Below are positions 1 to 7,287 of a stretch of 19,919 nucleotides of DNA, in pieces; position 1 is the stretch's first letter; each line of letters starts with the position of its first letter. The notes under the pieces are model-generated. The model did not search any database and was not told where the DNA came from. It saw only the letters and a program-made list of their open reading frames with translations. The position numbers were made by a program, and so were the translations under genes. The stretch comes from a bacterium (GTDB lineage Bacteria; Patescibacteria; Microgenomatia; Levybacterales; GWA1-39-11): contig JAKAHW010000003.1 in NCBI GenBank assembly GCA_021825285.1, forward strand, positions 1 to 19,919. Reading direction: 5' to 3'.

Positions 1-125
1 CTAAGCCTCTACAAAAACAAGTACTCTACTTTCCCCTTAAACCTTAATAAAAACTCTTAAAAACAGCATTCAAAGGGCAAATTGGTATTGATTTTATGTT
101 GTTGTGGAGGGAAAAAATGAGCCTT

Positions 126-141
126 GGGATTTTTTAATCCC
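126..141 (-). terminator. Short hairpin at the end of the PIN-TRAM gene, possible terminator
   Basis: A perfect 6-bp stem (GGGATT / AATCCC) with a 4-nt loop spans the stop codon of the PIN-TRAM gene. Read on the minus strand, a run of six T follows (117-112), but only after about 8 unpaired nucleotides, so this is a weak intrinsic terminator at best. I see nothing recognisable in bases 1-110. Confidence 0.3.
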
Positions 142-943
142 GAATCTTTGCAAAAAGGATTTTGCCTGCGTCTGTTTGAATAATCCGGGAAACTATTACC
201 TGAATTGTTTTACCAATCATATCTTTACCGTGCTCAACAACTATCATTGTCCCGTCCGGCAAATACCCTACCCCTTGGCCTTCCCCTTTACCAATCTGAA
301 TCACTTTTACGTAAAATTGTTCTCCCGGAAGCGCCGTGGTTTTTAAAATATTTGCCATCTCATAAAGATCAATTGAGGTAACATTGCTTATTTTTGCCTT
401 CTTGGACAAATTGTAATCGCAGGTTATTATTCTCCCTTTGTTTTTCTTTGCATGGTGGATGATATTGTCATCGACAGGTTTTTCTTCTTCATCAGGCGAA
501 ACAATAATTTTTACGCCTTTTTGTTTTTTTATCTTGTCCAGAAAATCCAAGGCTTTTCTTCCCCGCTCCTTCTTTACGTCGTCTTTTGAATCTGCAATAT
601 TTTTTAATTCATTTAAAACACCTTCAAGCACGACAAAATTACCGATAAAAACTCCCAGCTTCATAAGCTCAAAGACTCTGGTGTCGATAATTGCCGACGT
701 ATCAAGGAAAATTGGGTTGTCAACTTTTTTACTCGAAACCTTCTTTTTCCTTCTTGTTCTTGCCATACTTTTACTCACAACTTTTCCTACTTCTTCTGCA
801 ATTTGTTGTACAACCTTCCTTGGCAGCATTATATTTTGCATCAAAAGATTTCCCGCCAATGCTTCCGCTTTTTGAATAGGATTTTTTTCTTTCTCCGGCT
901 TTGTTTTTTTAATTGTTGTGCTATTTTTTTTAGCTTTTGCCAT
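134..943 (-). CDS. PIN-TRAM domain protein (YacL-like, without membrane segments)
   Basis: Predicted Mg2+-dependent ribonuclease-fold protein with an RNA-binding tail. Residues 1-75 are Lys-rich and probably disordered. A PIN domain follows (about 77-195) with the expected acidic residues: D81 in FLDTSAIID, E112 in LNELKN, D158/D159 in PVDDNII and D176 in ITCDYNL. A TRAM domain occupies about 206-262 (PGEQFYVKVIQIG, then a Gly-rich loop and VEHG). The order matches Bacillus YacL, but that family normally has N-terminal membrane helices. Here they are replaced by a basic segment, giving 269 residues against about 360, so the protein is probably cytosolic and bound to nucleic acid. It lies 26 nt after radA on the same strand, and no convincing promoter is visible between them, so co-transcription is likely. 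The cellular target of this family is poorly defined. Confidence 0.8.
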   Translation of the reverse strand: MAKAKKNSTTIKKTKPEKEKNPIQKAEALAGNLLMQNIMLPRKVVQQIAEEVGKVVSKSMARTRRKKKVSSKKVDNPIFLDTSAIIDTRVFELMKLGVFIGNFVVLEGVLNELKNIADSKDDVKKERGRKALDFLDKIKKQKGVKIIVSPDEEEKPVDDNIIHHAKKNKGRIITCDYNLSKKAKISNVTSIDLYEMANILKTTALPGEQFYVKVIQIGKGEGQGVGYLPDGTMIVVEHGKDMIGKTIQVIVSRIIQTDAGKILFAKIRD

Positions 944-969
944 ATGTTTTTTAAGACTTAATTAAGATG

Positions 970-2280
970 TCACTTTACTAATTCTCTCAAAAATCTGCCG
1001 TCTTTTACAGTCAGTACATTTTTATAACCTAATTTATTTACCTCTTTCACTCTCTTATCAAGACTCAAAACAGTTTTAAGCTCGCCTAAAAGTCCAACTT
1101 CCGCAATTGCAACGTTGTGATTCATCGGTATATTTTTCAAACTCGAAATTAAAGCAAGACAAACTGCCAAATCGCTTGCAGTTTCTGTGATTCGAAGACC
1201 TCCCACAACATTTACGAAAACGTCCATCCGTTCAAAAGGAAGTTTTAGGTTTTTTTGTAAGACTGCCAGAAGCAATTCAAGTCTTTTTTCCGGTATTCCT
1301 GTTGAAACACGCCTCGGAAAAGTAAGAGCAGAAGGCACTACCAGAGCCTGAATTTCAACCAAAATCGGCCTTGTACCCTCCATTATTACAGTAAGACATG
1401 CTCCAGGCACCTTTACGTCATTTTTGTCCATAAAAAAACTTGACGCATCTTTTAATTCAACCAGACCTTGTTCCTGCATTAAAAATATTCCGACTTCGGA
1501 GGTGTCTCCGAATCTGTTTTTAAAGGACCGCAAGATCCTTGTTCCTGTCATATTCTGCCCTTCAAGATATAAAACCGTATCTACCATGTGGGATAAAATC
1601 ATTGGGCCGGCGACAATCCCCTCTTTCGTAACATGTCCTACCAAAAAAACGGGGATATGGTTTTTCTTGGCATATGCGACAAGCTTTCCGGTTGCATAAC
1701 GGATTTGAGGAACGGATCCCGGAAACCCCGGAAATGAATTACTTGCCATTGTTTGAATTGAGTCAACAATTACCAGATCCCATTTCTCTTTTTCAGCTTC
1801 AAAAACCCCTTTATCAATATCGGTTATCGAAAAAATAAAAAGGTCCAGATTCTTTTTTTTATCTTCCAATATTCTTTCCGCACGAAGTTTTACTTGAGAT
1901 TCAGACTCCTCTCCTGTTAGATACAATACTTTGAAAGAATCTTTACTTGAAAGATTTAATGCAAGCTGAAGAAGCAATGTCGATTTTCCGATTCCCGGAT
2001 CCCCTGAAAGAAGGATAACGGAACCCGGCACAATCCCTCCGCCAAGAACACGGTCAAATTCTTCAAAACCAGTAGAAACGCGTTTTTGCTCAAGGCTTTT
2101 GATATCGGAAATTTTAGAAGGAGCAGAAGATCCAAAATCTGAGGGGGAATTCTTTTTCACTTCCTGAACCTGAATTTCCTCAAAAGAATTCCAAGAGCTA
2201 CATTCAGGGCAACGTCCGTACCATTTCCCGGTCTGGTACCCGCACGCATTACATACAAAATTAGTATTAGTTTTTTTCAT
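970..2280 (-). CDS. radA: DNA repair protein RadA/Sms
   Basis: RecA-like ATPase that promotes branch migration and processing of recombination intermediates. The 436 residues are close to the usual family length. An N-terminal C4 zinc finger uses C10, C13, C24 and C27. The ATPase core has Walker A GDPGIGKST (93-101), Walker B ending at D173 (LVIVDSIQT), and the RadA-specific KNRFG motif (254-258). The C-terminal part, from about 290, is the Lon-protease-like domain (VFVNVVGGLRI, SDLAVCLAL). The ATG lies 8 nt after a perfect TATAAT on the minus strand, so the mRNA is probably leaderless; no Shine-Dalgarno is seen. Upstream, toward rpsA, lie a long hairpin and a decayed copy of the RadA N-terminus. 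The downstream neighbour is the PIN-TRAM gene. Confidence 0.96.
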   Translation of the reverse strand: MKKTNTNFVCNACGYQTGKWYGRCPECSSWNSFEEIQVQEVKKNSPSDFGSSAPSKISDIKSLEQKRVSTGFEEFDRVLGGGIVPGSVILLSGDPGIGKSTLLLQLALNLSSKDSFKVLYLTGEESESQVKLRAERILEDKKKNLDLFIFSITDIDKGVFEAEKEKWDLVIVDSIQTMASNSFPGFPGSVPQIRYATGKLVAYAKKNHIPVFLVGHVTKEGIVAGPMILSHMVDTVLYLEGQNMTGTRILRSFKNRFGDTSEVGIFLMQEQGLVELKDASSFFMDKNDVKVPGACLTVIMEGTRPILVEIQALVVPSALTFPRRVSTGIPEKRLELLLAVLQKNLKLPFERMDVFVNVVGGLRITETASDLAVCLALISSLKNIPMNHNVAIAEVGLLGELKTVLSLDKRVKEVNKLGYKNVLTVKDGRFLRELVK

Positions 2281-2288
2281 TGATTGGA

Positions 2289-2318
2289 ATTATAAACAAA
2301 AAAGGGGAAATATGTTGA
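2289..2318 (-). promoter_or_regulatory. Promoter of radA
   Basis: A perfect -10 TATAAT (2294-2289 on the minus strand) lies 8 nt before the radA ATG. The -35 candidate is TCAACA (2318-2313), 18 nt upstream of the -10 and only a 4/6 match. The -10 position implies a transcript that starts at or next to the ATG. Confidence 0.55.
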
Positions 2319-2368
2319 GGCTCCGCATTGTTCCGAATTTTATGAGGAACAAGCAGGAGTTGAACATA
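2311..2368. repeat. Long imperfect hairpin upstream of radA, possible rpsA terminator or attenuator
   Basis: The arms 2311-2334 and 2346-2368 enclose an 11-nt loop. Paired blocks, from the loop outward, are TTGTTCC/GGAACAA (7 bp), CTCC/GGAG (4 bp) and TATGTT/AACATA (6 bp), separated by two small internal loops. Read on the minus strand the hairpin is followed by a T-rich stretch (ATATTTCCCCTTTTTTG). It could therefore stop transcripts coming from rpsA before the radA promoter; the candidate radA -35 region lies in the hairpin's outer arm. It could also be a decayed palindromic insertion. Confidence 0.5.
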
Positions 2369-2445
2369 TTTCTGTGTCTCGTAGCCACAACTCGAACAAA
2401 TAAACTTAGTTTTACTTGCCATAAACTATTTACTGAAATTGGAAA

Positions 2446-3564
2446 TTACCTATAACCTATTGGAACCGCTTTAAGAATAGGTGACAAAATGATCACACGG
2501 CGTTTCATATCAAAATCTGAAACTTCCGCTTGAAGTTCGTCTCCTTCTTTGTAAGTTGTGGAGCTGGGAATTTTGTCCGATGGAATAAAGCCGTTTACAC
2601 CTTCTGGCAACTCAATTGTTATACCGCGTGAAGCGACAGTTTTTACTTTTCCTTTAACTTTTTGCTCTTTTTCATATTTGTTCTTAATTTCTTCAAAAGA
2701 ATCTTTTTCAAGTTTCTTAATTGACAGGTTGACTCGCCTATTTTCCATATCGATGTCCAAGACTTGAGCTTTAATAATTGCTCCCTTTTGGAATAAGGAC
2801 GAAATATTCTCCACCCTGTCATAAGAAATCTCTGAAATATGGACAAATCCTTCAGCTTCCCCTTCAGGAGATTTTATTGAAACATAAATTCCGTAAGGAG
2901 TAACCGCAGTTACTGTAGCCTCGACAACGTCATTTTTCTTTGCAATCTTGGCAAGTTTGGCATGGTCCATAACATAATGTGTTGCTTTTTGGGAGAAAAT
3001 AACTCTTTTTTTGCTTCTGTCATACTCAATAATTTTGACTTCTAAGTTCTTTCCAACCAGAGATTCTTCTGAAAGGACTTGAGAATTAGGAAGAAAACCT
3101 TTTACGCCTTGATCTGTTTGGGCAAAATAACCGCCACGGGTAGCATCAAGTATTGAAACCGTGAATGATTTATCATTATTCGAAAGGTCTTCAAATTTTC
3201 CAAAAACCATATCATCAAGCATCCTTCGCAGAGAAACGACCGGAAAACCCTCTTCTGATTCGGGTGAAATTACTGAAGCCTTAACCTTATCCCCTTCTTT
3301 TAGAAATGAGAGTAAGTTTTCAAGATTTTGCTTGTCGTATTCGATAACGAGGGCATCTCCTTTTGCACCAATATCTAGAAGAATTTCATTTGGGGTAAGT
3401 TTCTTGACAGTCCCCTCGACTATATCGCCTTTTTTAAGAGTCGTAACTGAATTTCCAAGGCGTTGCATAAGCTCAGCCATGGATGAAGCTTGCCCTGAAC
3501 CTGTTGAATGGGCGCCTTGGGCTTTAGAAGTTCTTGATGTATTTGTTTTTATATTGTCGCTCAC
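2446..3564 (-). CDS. rpsA: 30S ribosomal protein S1 (four S1 domains)
   Basis: RNA-binding protein that helps mRNA bind the 30S subunit. Four S1/OB-fold repeats are visible at about residues 44-113, 131-192, 211-283 and 301-361. The third has the classical GYGIYV/EGFVHISEIS signature (YGIYVSI, EGFVHISEIS), and the fourth has RGITIELPEGVNGFIP. Four repeats at 372 residues match the shorter S1 of Gram-positive-type and CPR bacteria, not the six-domain proteobacterial form. The start is GTG at 3564, preceded by a strong Shine-Dalgarno AGGGGGA (about 3577-3571), unusual for this window; an ATG four bases upstream is out of frame. Residues about 17-28 (GAHSTGSGQASS) look like the translation of a REP-like repeat inserted in frame in the N-terminal linker. 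An S1-domain protein of another role is possible but less likely. Confidence 0.88.
   Translation of the reverse strand: MSDNIKTNTSRTSKAQGAHSTGSGQASSMAELMQRLGNSVTTLKKGDIVEGTVKKLTPNEILLDIGAKGDALVIEYDKQNLENLLSFLKEGDKVKASVISPESEEGFPVVSLRRMLDDMVFGKFEDLSNNDKSFTVSILDATRGGYFAQTDQGVKGFLPNSQVLSEESLVGKNLEVKIIEYDRSKKRVIFSQKATHYVMDHAKLAKIAKKNDVVEATVTAVTPYGIYVSIKSPEGEAEGFVHISEISYDRVENISSLFQKGAIIKAQVLDIDMENRRVNLSIKKLEKDSFEEIKNKYEKEQKVKGKVKTVASRGITIELPEGVNGFIPSDKIPSSTTYKEGDELQAEVSDFDMKRRVIILSPILKAVPIGYR
3481..3516. repeat. REP-like element read in frame inside the rpsA N-terminal linker
   Basis: The stretch containing GCTTGCCCTGAACCTGTTGA followed by ATGGGC resembles the dispersed GCCCTGAGCCTGTCGAAGGGC-type repeats seen in many bacterial genomes, with some degeneration. 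GCCC and GGGC at its ends can pair. Translated on the rpsA strand it gives STGSGQA, a peptide typical of such repeats when they fall inside genes. It sits in a low-complexity linker before the first S1 domain, so insertion would be tolerated. Identification is from memory of the repeat family; only one copy is visible here. Confidence 0.45.
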
Positions 3565-3635
3565 GCATAAATCCCCCTTTTTTTAGAAGTTTTAACATTT
3601 TAACACAAGCCTCTTCCCTTTTCAATGAAATATAG

Positions 3636-3664
3636 TTGACAATTTAGCGTATTCCAACTAAAAT
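3636..3664 (+). promoter_or_regulatory. Promoter of the surface-glycan operon
   Basis: TTGACA (3636-3641), a 17-nt spacer and TAAAAT (3659-3664). The first ATG (3678) is 13 nt after the -10, leaving a leader of about 6 nt with no Shine-Dalgarno. A TTTAGC box follows the -35, as in the promoters at 7251 and 8755. Confidence 0.75.
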
Positions 3665-3677
3665 TAACTCTAAAGCT

Positions 3678-4229
3678 ATGTCAAAAATATTAAATATAGA
3701 AGACATTGACGAGAAATTCAAAAACAAAGTCTATCAACAAGACTATACCCCCCAAAAAAATATTGAAGGAGTAAAAGTTGTTGCCGTTAAAAATTTTCTC
3801 AGTGAAGAAGGCGATTTTTCGGAGATTTGCAGAATAGCAAACGGGGAACTAGAGCTATTTCCTGGGTTTAGACTGGAACAAATTAACAGAACCAGGCTTT
3901 TCCCTAATTCAATCAAAGCCTGGCACATACATTTTAAGCAAGACGAAGTTTGGTATCTTCCTCCGGCATATGATATGCTGGTCGGCCTATGGGACTTAAG
4001 AAAAGATTCCGCAACTTGTGGGGAAACTATGAGAATTGTCCTCGGAGGGGGACAGTCTAAAATGCTTTTTATTCCAAAAGGTGTTGCACACGGCTCAGCC
4101 TGTTTCTCGCCAAAGGAGATAGAGCTATTTTATTTTGTTAATGAACAATTTAACCCAAATGATCCGGATGAAAAAAGAATTCCTTGGGATACTTTAGGAG
4201 AAGATTTCTGGAAGCCCCAACGGGATTAA
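3678..4229 (+). CDS. RmlC-like cupin (dTDP-4-dehydrorhamnose 3,5-epimerase family)
   Basis: Cupin-fold protein of the RmlC family, which epimerises 4-keto-6-deoxy nucleotide sugars. The 183 residues match the family length. Matches run in order: the LEQINRTRLFPNSIKAWHIHF segment aligns with the region around the RmlC catalytic His (RGLHYQ in classical members); LWDLRKDS aligns with the VDLR-S strand; FIPKGVAHGSACFS with IPPGFAHGF; and FNPNDPDEKRIPWD with YxPxxExxIxWxD. The classical RGLHYQ motif is changed to AWHIHFKQ, so the exact substrate and reaction are uncertain; a ketoisomerase or a simple epimerase are both possible. It is the first gene of an operon whose next gene, a DegT aminotransferase, starts 3 nt after its stop. 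This suggests the two make an amino-sugar nucleotide for a surface glycan. Confidence 0.75.
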   Translation: MSKILNIEDIDEKFKNKVYQQDYTPQKNIEGVKVVAVKNFLSEEGDFSEICRIANGELELFPGFRLEQINRTRLFPNSIKAWHIHFKQDEVWYLPPAYDMLVGLWDLRKDSATCGETMRIVLGGGQSKMLFIPKGVAHGSACFSPKEIELFYFVNEQFNPNDPDEKRIPWDTLGEDFWKPQRD

Positions 4230-4232
4230 TTT

Positions 4233-5348
4233 GTGAAAGTTAAATCCTCACTATTTATAAATCATCACACTAAAAATTCCCGAATAAACACTAGGATTGT
4301 GCTTGATATCGTTGATTCAGGGATTTATTTTAACGGATTACAGGTTAAAAAACTTGAAAAATCCCTTAAACAGTTTTTAAAAACACCATTTATCACCACT
4401 CTGGCATCAGGACATGACGCGCTTTCTCTTTCCCTTTCTTGTCTTAATTTAAAGGAAGACGATGAAATAATTTTTCCTGTAAATTCCTATCCAACCGCTT
4501 TTCCAGTATGTCTTTCCAAAGGAAAACCGGTTCCAATAGACGTTGATGAAAATGGACAAATGAGCCTTGAAGCCTTAAAGAAAGCTTTAAACAATAAAAC
4601 AAAAGCAGTCGTTCTGGTCCACTTGTACGGCAATACAACAAATATTGGCGGGATCAAAAAATTGCTTGAAGGCAAAAAGATAACCCTAATTGAAGATTGC
4701 GCCCAATCATTTGGGACAACATACAAAGGGCTACCCACAGGAACAATTGGAGACATAGGATGCTTCTCTTTTTACCCAACCAAAAACCTGGCGACGTTGG
4801 GAGACGGCGGAGCCATTTGTACAAAAAACGAGGCCTTCTCTAAATATTTTTTAATGGCCAAATCTTACGGAGAGTCGCAAAGATTTAATAGCGCTTTTCT
4901 ATCAGGACACAGCCGAATACCGGAGCTTCAGGCCGGAGTTTTGAATTTCTACTTTAAAAAGATAAAACCAAAATTCAATAAAAGGGCTGAACTAGCTCAG
5001 TATTATAGAAAAAGGATTAAAGAAGAAAACCTTGAGGAGTTTATCCACCCTCTTAGCTCAGATCCTGAATCGAATCCCGTTCCGCACCTTTTTGTAATTA
5101 GGGCAAAAAAAAGAGACTCTTTAAAAAAATTTCTTCATAAAAATGGTGTCGAAACAGGGATACACTACCCCTATCCAATTCATTTGCTTAAGGCTTTTGC
5201 TTTTTTGGGTTATAAACTCGGTGATTTTCCTAACGCGGAAAGACAAGCTGCACAGATTTTAAGTCTGCCTATCAATCCTTTCCTTAAAAAAGAAACTATT
5301 GATAAAATAATAAAGCTAATAGCCAAGTTTTATTCTGCAAATATTTAA
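4233..5348 (+). CDS. DegT/DnrJ/EryC1/StrS-family sugar aminotransferase
   Basis: PLP-dependent aminotransferase that converts a keto nucleotide-sugar to an amino sugar. The fold-type I features are visible: TTLASGHDALSLSL (cofactor phosphate region), D155 in LIEDCAQSFG (pairs with the PLP ring nitrogen) and K184 in FSFYPTKNL (Schiff-base lysine), followed by GDGGAI. The 371 residues are typical. The start is GTG at 4233, 3 nt after the stop of the RmlC-like gene; no alternative in-frame ATG exists near the N-terminus and no clear Shine-Dalgarno is present, so coupling to the upstream gene is likely. Close relatives include perosamine, Fuc3N/Qui3N and Ara4N aminotransferases; the sequence alone does not say which. 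It probably feeds the glycosyltransferases encoded just downstream. Confidence 0.88.
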   Translation: MKVKSSLFINHHTKNSRINTRIVLDIVDSGIYFNGLQVKKLEKSLKQFLKTPFITTLASGHDALSLSLSCLNLKEDDEIIFPVNSYPTAFPVCLSKGKPVPIDVDENGQMSLEALKKALNNKTKAVVLVHLYGNTTNIGGIKKLLEGKKITLIEDCAQSFGTTYKGLPTGTIGDIGCFSFYPTKNLATLGDGGAICTKNEAFSKYFLMAKSYGESQRFNSAFLSGHSRIPELQAGVLNFYFKKIKPKFNKRAELAQYYRKRIKEENLEEFIHPLSSDPESNPVPHLFVIRAKKRDSLKKFLHKNGVETGIHYPYPIHLLKAFAFLGYKLGDFPNAERQAAQILSLPINPFLKKETIDKIIKLIAKFYSANI

Positions 5349-5379
5349 CATATTAGGTATAGCATTCGGCAAAAAACTA

Positions 5380-6555
5380 ATGACCAAAAAATTTTTTTTA
5401 AAAATCCTTTTCGGATTCTTGGCTTGGAAAATATTTTGCCTTTTAGTTGCGTTTTTGGCAACTTTTTTCATAATTCTTAACCCCAAATTTACTCCAATGC
5501 TGCTTTTTGGCGCAAGACTCCCCTATCTTCTCTGGGTTTGGGGAAATTTTGACGGAATGCATTATATGGAGATTGCCCAAAACGGCTACCATACGCTCGA
5601 AAATGCCTTTTTCCCTTTTTACCCTTTGCTTATAAAAACCTTGATGCTGAGCTTAAATAGGTTTTTTTATCTAAACTATCTATTATCCGCACAAATAATT
5701 TCAGGCCTATCCCTTTTCTTTGCTCTGCTCGTTATTTACAGCATTACGGTTATCGATAAAGTAAAAAAAATATTTCCGCTTCTGCTTTTAATAATTCTTA
5801 CTTTTCCCACATCTTTTTATTACGGCGCTGTTTATAATGATTCCCTTTTTCTTCTCCTTGCTTGTCTTACGATTTTATTCTCAAGAAAAAAATCTTTCTT
5901 AACGGCTTCGATTTTTGCTTTTCTTGCCACGCTTACCCGCCTAAACGGCCTTGCGCTTGTGTTTATAATTTTATTTGAATACGCCTCTTTCGACTGGAAT
6001 AAAAAAGAGATTAAGGCAAGATTTTTTGAAGCTTTTTCATTAAAAAAAATAAAAGAATCAAAGGTTTTTTCGGTTATCCTTGTACCAATAGCTTTTGTGC
6101 TATATCTTTTTTACACCCAACTTGTCGCAGGATCCTGGACTGCCGTTTTTTCCTCAATGAAGGGCTGGGGGCAAGATAAACTCATTCTTCCTCCCCAGGT
6201 AGTTTTTAGATATTTTAAAATAATTGTCCTAAACCCTTCTTTTACCCTTCCCTATCTTATTGCTTTTTTTGAACTTTTTTCCGTAGTCTTTTATATTTTT
6301 CTTTTAATATATTCTTGGAAAAAAATAAGACTTTCATATTGGCTTTTTTTTGCAGCTTCAATTCTTATCCCCTCCCTAACAGGAACCTTCCAGGGAATGC
6401 CAAGATATGGCCTACACCTATTCCCCTTCTTTATCGCAATAACGTTGTTTCTTGAAAATAAGAATTTAGCCGTAAAAATTATTTATTTCACCGTAGTATT
6501 AATTTTACTTATTGCCGGAATTAGTCTCTTCACAAGAGGATATTTCGTTGCTTAA
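5380..6555 (+). CDS. Polytopic membrane mannosyltransferase, PIG-V-like
   Basis: Integral membrane glycosyltransferase of the GT-C type, predicted to use a polyprenyl-phosphate sugar donor. The 391 residues are very hydrophobic, with about ten likely membrane segments. Residues 53-84 (VWGNFDGMHYMEIAQNGY, then a stretch ending FFPFYP) match the luminal loop of the PIG-V family, in which a WD-G-HY-IA--GY pattern carries the catalytic Asp; here D58 is the candidate. A conserved-looking GxPRYGLHLFPFF segment near residue 340 is also typical. The ATG is 31 nt after the aminotransferase stop, and the stop abuts the next ATG without a gap, so all four genes are read together. The donor is unknown; the adjacent GT2 gene could make it. 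Confidence 0.72.
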   Translation: MTKKFFLKILFGFLAWKIFCLLVAFLATFFIILNPKFTPMLLFGARLPYLLWVWGNFDGMHYMEIAQNGYHTLENAFFPFYPLLIKTLMLSLNRFFYLNYLLSAQIISGLSLFFALLVIYSITVIDKVKKIFPLLLLIILTFPTSFYYGAVYNDSLFLLLACLTILFSRKKSFLTASIFAFLATLTRLNGLALVFIILFEYASFDWNKKEIKARFFEAFSLKKIKESKVFSVILVPIAFVLYLFYTQLVAGSWTAVFSSMKGWGQDKLILPPQVVFRYFKIIVLNPSFTLPYLIAFFELFSVVFYIFLLIYSWKKIRLSYWLFFAASILIPSLTGTFQGMPRYGLHLFPFFIAITLFLENKNLAVKIIYFTVVLILLIAGISLFTRGYFVA

Positions 6556-7254
6556 ATGAAAATGTTAAATAGCTTATCCGTATTTTTTCCATGTTATAAC
6601 GACAGCAAAACAATCGGAAAACTCGTCAAGGAAGCTTTTGACATCTTGCCGAAATTTACCTCCGATTTTGAAGTTGTTGTTATCGAAGACGGATCAAAAG
6701 ACGAATCGCTAAAAGTGCTTGAGAAGCTGAAAAAAAGCTTCCCGGAATTAAAGATAATTATTCACAAGGTAAACTTAGGTTACGGGAGAACATTAATTGA
6801 CGGATTTAAGAATTCAAACAAGGAATGGGTTTTTTATACGGACGGAGATGGGCAATATGATATTACTGAACTCAATCTTCTTATAGATGAACTTGAAACA
6901 GGAATTGACGTTGTAAATGGTTACAAACTCTCTCGCTCAGACTCATTTTTGAGGAGATACATAGGCAGTTTTTACAGCAATATAACAAAAAAAGTTTATA
7001 AACTCCCAATTAGGGATATTGATTGTGATTTCAGGCTCATTCGAAGAAAACTTATCGAACCGGAAAAGCTAAAATCCGTGTCGGGAGGCATATGTTTTGA
7101 ACTTATAACATCACTTAACAAAAAAGGGGCAAAATTTAAGGAAGTAGGAGTTCACCACTACCCTCGCAAATATGGAAAATCTCAATTTTTTAAATTTAAA
7201 CATTTAATTAACACTATTCTAGACTGGAAAAAACTGCTTTCAAAACCTTATTGA
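6556..7254 (+). CDS. GT2 glycosyltransferase, polyprenyl-phosphate mannose/glucose synthase-like
   Basis: Cytosolic or membrane-associated GT-A fold enzyme that transfers a sugar from a nucleotide donor, in this subfamily usually to polyprenyl phosphate. Visible motifs are LSVFFPCYNDSKTI at the N-terminus, VVIEDGSKD with D45, and the metal-binding DGDGQYD (D96, D98). LRRYIGSFYSN and a DIDCDFRLI segment fit the DPM1-like group. The 232 residues cover the catalytic domain only, with no C-terminal membrane helices. The start abuts the stop of the PIG-V-like gene; an alternative ATG lies two codons in. The pairing with a GT-C enzyme is functionally coherent: this enzyme would charge the lipid carrier and the PIG-V-like protein would use it. 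The last codons overlap the -35 box of the next gene's promoter. Confidence 0.83.
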   Translation: MKMLNSLSVFFPCYNDSKTIGKLVKEAFDILPKFTSDFEVVVIEDGSKDESLKVLEKLKKSFPELKIIIHKVNLGYGRTLIDGFKNSNKEWVFYTDGDGQYDITELNLLIDELETGIDVVNGYKLSRSDSFLRRYIGSFYSNITKKVYKLPIRDIDCDFRLIRRKLIEPEKLKSVSGGICFELITSLNKKGAKFKEVGVHHYPRKYGKSQFFKFKHLINTILDWKKLLSKPY

Positions 7255-7279
7255 AAAGCTTAGCTCTGCTTGCTATACT
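7251..7279 (+). promoter_or_regulatory. Promoter of the winged-helix gene
   Basis: TTGAAA (7251-7256), a 17-nt spacer and an extended -10 TGCTATACT (TATACT at 7274-7279). The likely ATG (7288) starts 8 nt after the -10, so the transcript should be leaderless. A TTAGCTC box lies just after the -35 and recurs in the next promoter. Confidence 0.75.
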
Positions 7280-7287
7280 TGGGGAAA

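Larger units (their letters stand above)
2267..2422 (-). pseudogene. Remnant or duplicate of a RadA N-terminal zinc finger
   Basis: An ATG-started frame of 51 codons sits between rpsA and radA and overlaps the radA start by 14 nt. Its first 18 residues, MASKTKFICSSCGYETQK, closely resemble the start of RadA (NFVCNACGYQTGK in the real gene), including the first CxxC pair. The second CxxC never appears. The similarity stops at residue 18, exactly where a long imperfect palindrome (2311-2368) begins; after that the reading frame looks random. Third codon positions differ freely from radA, so this is an old paralogous copy, not a recent tandem duplication. It is probably a decayed gene start. A translated small peptide that affects radA expression cannot be excluded. 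Confidence 0.55.

Noticed and set aside
100..133. Strong GGAGG followed by ATG at 117 on the plus strand
   Set aside because: The frame from that ATG stops after six codons, and longer plus-strand frames there are shadows of the PIN-TRAM gene.
2311..2400. Possible small structured RNA (SRP RNA-like) in the rpsA-radA gap
   Set aside because: The hairpin lacks the conserved SRP GGAA/AGCAG symmetric-loop core, and the region is better explained by a RadA-like remnant plus palindrome.
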